A DNA stretch of 64,000 bases. Origin: an uncultured Bacteroidales bacterium (GTDB lineage: Bacteria; Bacteroidota; Bacteroidia; Bacteroidales; UBA932). Below the pieces are notes generated by a model that saw only the letters and a list, made by a program, of their open reading frames with translations, did not search any database and was not told where the DNA came from. A program made the translations under genes and the position numbers. The stretch is taken from positions 1 through 64,000 of the forward strand of contig CALVDM010000004.1 of NCBI GenBank assembly GCA_944326335.1. The letters run 5' to 3'. Shown one piece after another: positions 60,287 to 64,000 of the stretch; position 1 is the stretch's first letter; the number at the start of each line of letters is the position of its first letter.

Positions 60287-61624
60287 ATGAATAAACCGAA
60301 GTTGAATTTCTGGCAAATCTGGAATCTGAGTTTCGGATTTCTCGGAGTACAGATAGGGTATTCCCTGCAGAATTCGAACACCTCCTCCATATTCCAGTCC
60401 CTCGGAGCGGACGTGAGCCATCTGAGCTATTTCTGGCTTGCCGCCCCGCTTGCAGGCATGATTATACAGCCCATCGTAGGGATGTTCTCCGACGGGACAT
60501 GGACAAGGCTCGGCAGGCGCATCCCGTACATACTCGGCGGAGCCGTCATCTCCACGATAGCGTTGCTCCTGATGCCGAACTGCCCGACACTTCTCGCCGT
60601 GGCGCCGCTTGCCATGGGAGCGTTCATCCTCCTTTTCATGGACCTGTCCTTCAACGTGACCATGCAGCCGTTCCGCGCCCTCGTGGCGGACATGCTCGAC
60701 GACTCGCAGAAGACGCAGGGCTATGTGGTCCAGACATTCCTCATCAACCTCGGAGCCGTCACCGGTGCATTCCTGCCCCTTGTGATGACATGGCTCGGGG
60801 TGTCGGACGAAGCAGTGCCGGGACAGGTGCCTGACCACGTGGCGTATTCATACTATGCAGGCGGCATAATCCTGCTGCTGACAGTGCTTGTGACGGCATT
60901 CAGGACAAAGGAATATCCTCCTGAGGAATTTGCCGGGTACAACGGTCTCGAATGCAGCGGAAGCCAGGCCGACAAGGCCAGGGGCCCCGTCAGGAAGACC
61001 GGATTCATCGAGCTGATGCGCAATATTCCGAAAGTGATGCTCCAGCTCGGCGTGACTCAGTTCTTCTCATGGGCCGCACTCTTCCTGATGTGGACATACC
61101 TGAAACCTGCCATCACCGGGACCGTAACCGACCCTGCAACCGGGGCCGTGCTGTCTGAGGGGGCCACCCAGACATGGGTCGGGGTGCTCAACGGCATATA
61201 TCCGATTCCGGCATGCATCATATCCATATTCATGAGCCGGATTGCAGCCAGGCTCGGGAACAAGACCGTATATGCGGCTTGCCTGCTATGCGGTGCGCTC
61301 GGGTTCGGAAGCCTTCTCATGATACACGACAAGTATCTGATGATGCTCCCGATGGTCGGGATAGGCATAGCGTGGGCCGGAATCCTCGCCATGCCGTATT
61401 CGATTCTCTCCCGTGATGTCAGGGCGGACAACATGGGAGCGTACATGGGCATATTCAATTTCACCATCACGATTCCGCAGATAGTCATAGGACTCACCGG
61501 CGGGATGATAGTGAAATGGTGCTTCGGCTCCGATGCTTCCATGATGCTCGGGCTGGCCGGAGCATTCATGCTGCTTGCCGCCATTTCCGTGGCTTTCGTG
61601 GGCAGGCATGGCTCCGGGAACTGA
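60287..61624 (+). CDS. MFS/GPH-type sugar transporter, SLC45-like
   Basis: The 445-residue protein has twelve membrane segments. LSFGFLGVQIGYSLQNSNTSSIFQSLG and the loop GMFSDGTWTRLGRRIPYILGG are typical of the SLC45/GPH-like symporters that move maltose or sucrose in Bacteroidota. The start MNKPKLNFWQIWNLS is preferred over an upstream frame to 60161 that has no membrane character. Location between the regulators and a SusC gene, near malQ, suggests inner-membrane uptake of maltose or malto-oligosaccharides; this is inference. Confidence 0.88.
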   Translation: MNKPKLNFWQIWNLSFGFLGVQIGYSLQNSNTSSIFQSLGADVSHLSYFWLAAPLAGMIIQPIVGMFSDGTWTRLGRRIPYILGGAVISTIALLLMPNCPTLLAVAPLAMGAFILLFMDLSFNVTMQPFRALVADMLDDSQKTQGYVVQTFLINLGAVTGAFLPLVMTWLGVSDEAVPGQVPDHVAYSYYAGGIILLLTVLVTAFRTKEYPPEEFAGYNGLECSGSQADKARGPVRKTGFIELMRNIPKVMLQLGVTQFFSWAALFLMWTYLKPAITGTVTDPATGAVLSEGATQTWVGVLNGIYPIPACIISIFMSRIAARLGNKTVYAACLLCGALGFGSLLMIHDKYLMMLPMVGIGIAWAGILAMPYSILSRDVRADNMGAYMGIFNFTITIPQIVIGLTGGMIVKWCFGSDASMMLGLAGAFMLLAAISVAFVGRHGSGN

Positions 61625-61683
61625 CTTCCGCATGAAACCATATAAACACGTGCAACCATATAATCAATAGACATCATTATCCT

Positions 61684-64000
61684 ATGAACAGAATTTTATC
61701 CTCGCTTGCAGGGTTCCTGACATTCTGCTTCGCCGCACCCTCCCTGTCCGCACAGGAAGGATACGAGGTGAAGGGCGTGATTCAGGACAAGATAGGGCCT
61801 GTCATCGGAGCCACCCTGATGGAACAGGGGACGACTGTCGGCACGTCCACGGGGCTGGACGGAGACTTCTCGTTCACGGTATCGGGGCCTGATGCCACTG
61901 TCGAAATCAGCTGCATCGGCTACAAGACAATCTCATTCAAGGCATCGGAACTGCCTCCTGTGATAACGCTCGAAGAAGACGCCATCTTCCTCGACGATGT
62001 CGTGGTCATCGGCTACGGCACGGTCAAGAAGGAAGACATGACCGGCTCCATAGTCGCGATAAAGACCGAGGAGCTGAACCGCGGAGCCGTAGTGTCCACA
62101 CAGGACATGCTCAAGGGGAAAGTCCCGGGGCTGCAGATAATCCCTGGAGACGGAGGCCCGGGCTCGGGATCCACCATCAGGATACGTGGCGCAGCCTCCC
62201 TGAACGCATCCAACGACCCTCTCATAGTCATTGACGGAGTGCCGATTGCAGTCGACGGAGGCGCCGGAATGGCCAACCCTCTCGAGACCATAAACCCGAA
62301 CGACATAGAGTCGTTCACCGTGCTCAAGGATGCTTCTTCGGCAGCCATCTACGGTTCCCGCGCATCCAACGGTGTCATAATAATCACGACCAAGAGAGGA
62401 AAGGGCAGCAAGCCGCAGGTCAGCTACAGCGGAAGCGTAAGTGTCCAGACCAATTCCAAGCGCATCCCGACAATGACTCCCGGCGAGTTCAGGGAGTATG
62501 TGGCAGGGACATTCCCTGCAGGGACCACCACCGGAGACTATGTCTTGGAGCATCTCGGAGATGTGGACACCGACTGGCAGGACCTCGTGTTCCGCACAGC
62601 CATATCCCACGACCACAACGTGAGCCTCAGCGGGAATGTCAGGGAACGCATGCCATACAGGGCTTCCGTGGGCTGGACAAGCCAGCAGGGTACCCTGCAC
62701 ACATCGAAATACGACAGGGGCACCCTCGACATAAGCCTCTCCCCGAATTTCTTCGACAACCATCTCACCGTAAGCCTGAGCGGAAGGGGCGTCTACACCA
62801 ACCAGAAATACGCCGACAGCGGGGTTGTGGGGAACGCGGCCTTCTTCAACCCGACCCAGGACCCATACTTCAGGAATGAGGACGGGTCCATCGACTACAC
62901 CACCACCAACGGATTCTGGAACTACGGTACGGGACGCGGCGAGAACTTCACCCCGAACACACTGCTCGGCGTGGGACCTCTCTCCCAGCTCTACGACGTG
63001 GACAATTACGGAAGCGCGATGCGAATGATCGGCAACGCACAGATAGACTACAAGGTGCACGGATTCGAAGCATTGAAATTCAATCTCAGCCTCGGTCTCG
63101 ACATGTCGCAGTACAATTCCCACAGCGGAGTGAACCCGGGGTCTTTCCAGGCATACGCCGACACCGAGAACAGGGGAATCGGCCAGTATTCCGAGACTTC
63201 CCAGTTCCGCCGCAACCAGGTGCTCGAGTTCTACGCAAACTTCAACAAGGAGTGGGGCATACATCATCTCGATGTGATGGCCGGCTACTCCTGGCAGCAC
63301 TTCTACAGCTCGGACAGGACAGTCTCCTACTTCAACATCACGAACGAGCAGAAAGGGGAAGACTCCCGCTATCCGTACAACTGGCAGGAAAGCTACCTCG
63401 TGTCGTTCTACGGCCGTATCAACTATTCGATAGATTCGCGCTACCTCTTCACATTCACCCTGCGTGACGACGCGTCATCGAGATTCTCGCCCGAGACCAG
63501 ATGGGGGCTCTTCCCGTCAGGGGCGTTCGCCTGGAACATCAAGGAAGAAGGATTCCTGAAGGATGTCTCCCCTGTCTCCCAGCTCAAGCTCCGGCTCAGT
63601 GCAGGGCAGACAGGACAGCAGGAGATAGGGAGCAACTACCCGTACATGTCGATATACGGTCTCTCCACCGACGTCTACAGGCAATACTACATGGGTGCAG
63701 GGGACGGATACCAGTTCTACTACACCCCGGGGGCATACGACCCGGACATCAGATGGGAGACGACCACGACATACAACGCCGGAGTGGACTTCGGATTCCT
63801 CGACGACCGCATCACCGGTAACGTCGATGTCTATCTCCGCCAGACCAAAGACCTGCTCAACAGCGTAATCACGCCTATGGGCTCCAACTTCGGAAACACG
63901 GTGCTCACGAACATCGGCTCAATGGAGAACAAGGGAGTGGAATTTTCAATCAACGCAGTGCCTGTCGAGACAGAGGACTGGCATCTCTCCATAGGCTTCA
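61684..64000 (+). CDS. SusC/RagA-family TonB-linked receptor, 3' end outside the window
   Basis: An open frame from the ATG at 61684 runs to the right edge (772 codons seen, no stop). It starts MNRILSSLAGFLTFCFAAP, a signal peptide ending near LSAQE. The carboxypeptidase-D-like domain (VKGVIQDKIGPVIGATLMEQG) is followed by DDVVVIGYGTVKKEDMTGS and the plug, with LKGKVPGLQII, IRIRGAASLNASNDPLIVIDGVP and VLKDASSAAIYGSRASNGVIIITTK. The barrel continues beyond the edge. It is a paralogue of the receptor at 33255. It lies 59 bases after the transporter gene and is likely part of the malto-oligosaccharide locus. Confidence 0.95.
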   Translation, partial: MNRILSSLAGFLTFCFAAPSLSAQEGYEVKGVIQDKIGPVIGATLMEQGTTVGTSTGLDGDFSFTVSGPDATVEISCIGYKTISFKASELPPVITLEEDAIFLDDVVVIGYGTVKKEDMTGSIVAIKTEELNRGAVVSTQDMLKGKVPGLQIIPGDGGPGSGSTIRIRGAASLNASNDPLIVIDGVPIAVDGGAGMANPLETINPNDIESFTVLKDASSAAIYGSRASNGVIIITTKRGKGSKPQVSYSGSVSVQTNSKRIPTMTPGEFREYVAGTFPAGTTTGDYVLEHLGDVDTDWQDLVFRTAISHDHNVSLSGNVRERMPYRASVGWTSQQGTLHTSKYDRGTLDISLSPNFFDNHLTVSLSGRGVYTNQKYADSGVVGNAAFFNPTQDPYFRNEDGSIDYTTTNGFWNYGTGRGENFTPNTLLGVGPLSQLYDVDNYGSAMRMIGNAQIDYKVHGFEALKFNLSLGLDMSQYNSHSGVNPGSFQAYADTENRGIGQYSETSQFRRNQVLEFYANFNKEWGIHHLDVMAGYSWQHFYSSDRTVSYFNITNEQKGEDSRYPYNWQESYLVSFYGRINYSIDSRYLFTFTLRDDASSRFSPETRWGLFPSGAFAWNIKEEGFLKDVSPVSQLKLRLSAGQTGQQEIGSNYPYMSIYGLSTDVYRQYYMGAGDGYQFYYTPGAYDPDIRWETTTTYNAGVDFGFLDDRITGNVDVYLRQTKDLLNSVITPMGSNFGNTVLTNIGSMENKGVEFSINAVPVETEDWHLSIGF

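Noticed and set aside
61933..63300. A 455-codon open frame on the minus strand
   Set aside because: It is antisense to the second SusC gene, whose frame is continuous to the window edge.

Overview
The window looks like a piece of chromosome from an uncultured or poorly described gut member of the order Bacteroidales. Supporting signs are two SusC/RagA TonB-linked receptors and a SusD partner, Bacteroidota-specific families (DUF2723, DUF4271, DUF4843, Fibrobacter-type paralogous domain lipoproteins, the SUI1-like factor), a futalosine-independent menaquinone pair (UbiE/MenG and MenA), and about twenty upstream regions carrying the Bacteroidota -7 promoter element TAnnTTTG. GC content is moderate (about 53-60% in core lines counted by hand) and Arg AGG and Ile ATA are used heavily. 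I cannot assign a genus.

Layout. 1-192: start of a YhcG/DUF1016 nuclease running off the left edge. 581-4369: phosphoglycerate kinase, a serine-type sulfatase and an RlmI-like methyltransferase. 4388-7618: tRNA-Ala(GGC) and a DUF2723 membrane glycosyltransferase. 7691-11663: housekeeping operon sui1-DUF4271-hemD-rnpA-yidD-ubiE, convergent with menA. 11870-13657: lepA. 13806-14395: promoter, long structured leader with a small peptide ORF, and a small HTH regulator. 14495-16440: two lipocalin-like lipoproteins and an outer-membrane beta-barrel. 16527-17492: trmN6 with a 232-bp MITE-like element inserted at its start codon. 17506-23057: lolD, a PhoR/PhoB-like two-component pair and a PiT phosphate transporter whose promoter carries Pho-box-like repeats.

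23206-29828 is a compact five-gene operon, partly AT-rich, of exported proteins that I could not match to a known system: a helical secreted protein, an acidic lipoprotein with calcium-loop-like motifs, a BNR-repeat lipoprotein, a transglutaminase-like/discoidin-like lipoprotein and a Wzy/O-antigen-ligase-like membrane protein. A perfect 19-bp inverted repeat closes it and overlaps the promoter of the next operon. 29997-38981: two Fib_succ_major lipoproteins (the first with an in-frame G10 tract), SusC, SusD and a DUF4843 lipoprotein.

39059-55712 is mostly core metabolism: aminopeptidase P, DUF456, the methionine genes metX-metY-asd, MATE efflux, rsgA, a polyprenyl synthase, a U32 protein, manA, gpmI, rnr and an S41 protease. 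55869-64000 appears to be a malto-oligosaccharide region: malQ with a reduced N-terminus, a LytTR/LytS two-component pair whose kinase carries a G9 tract, an SLC45/GPH-like transporter and a truncated SusC.

The best candidates for undescribed biology are the exported-protein operon, the HTH leader RNA with mutually exclusive stems, the MITE, and the two poly-G tracts, which could make surface and regulatory genes phase-variable.
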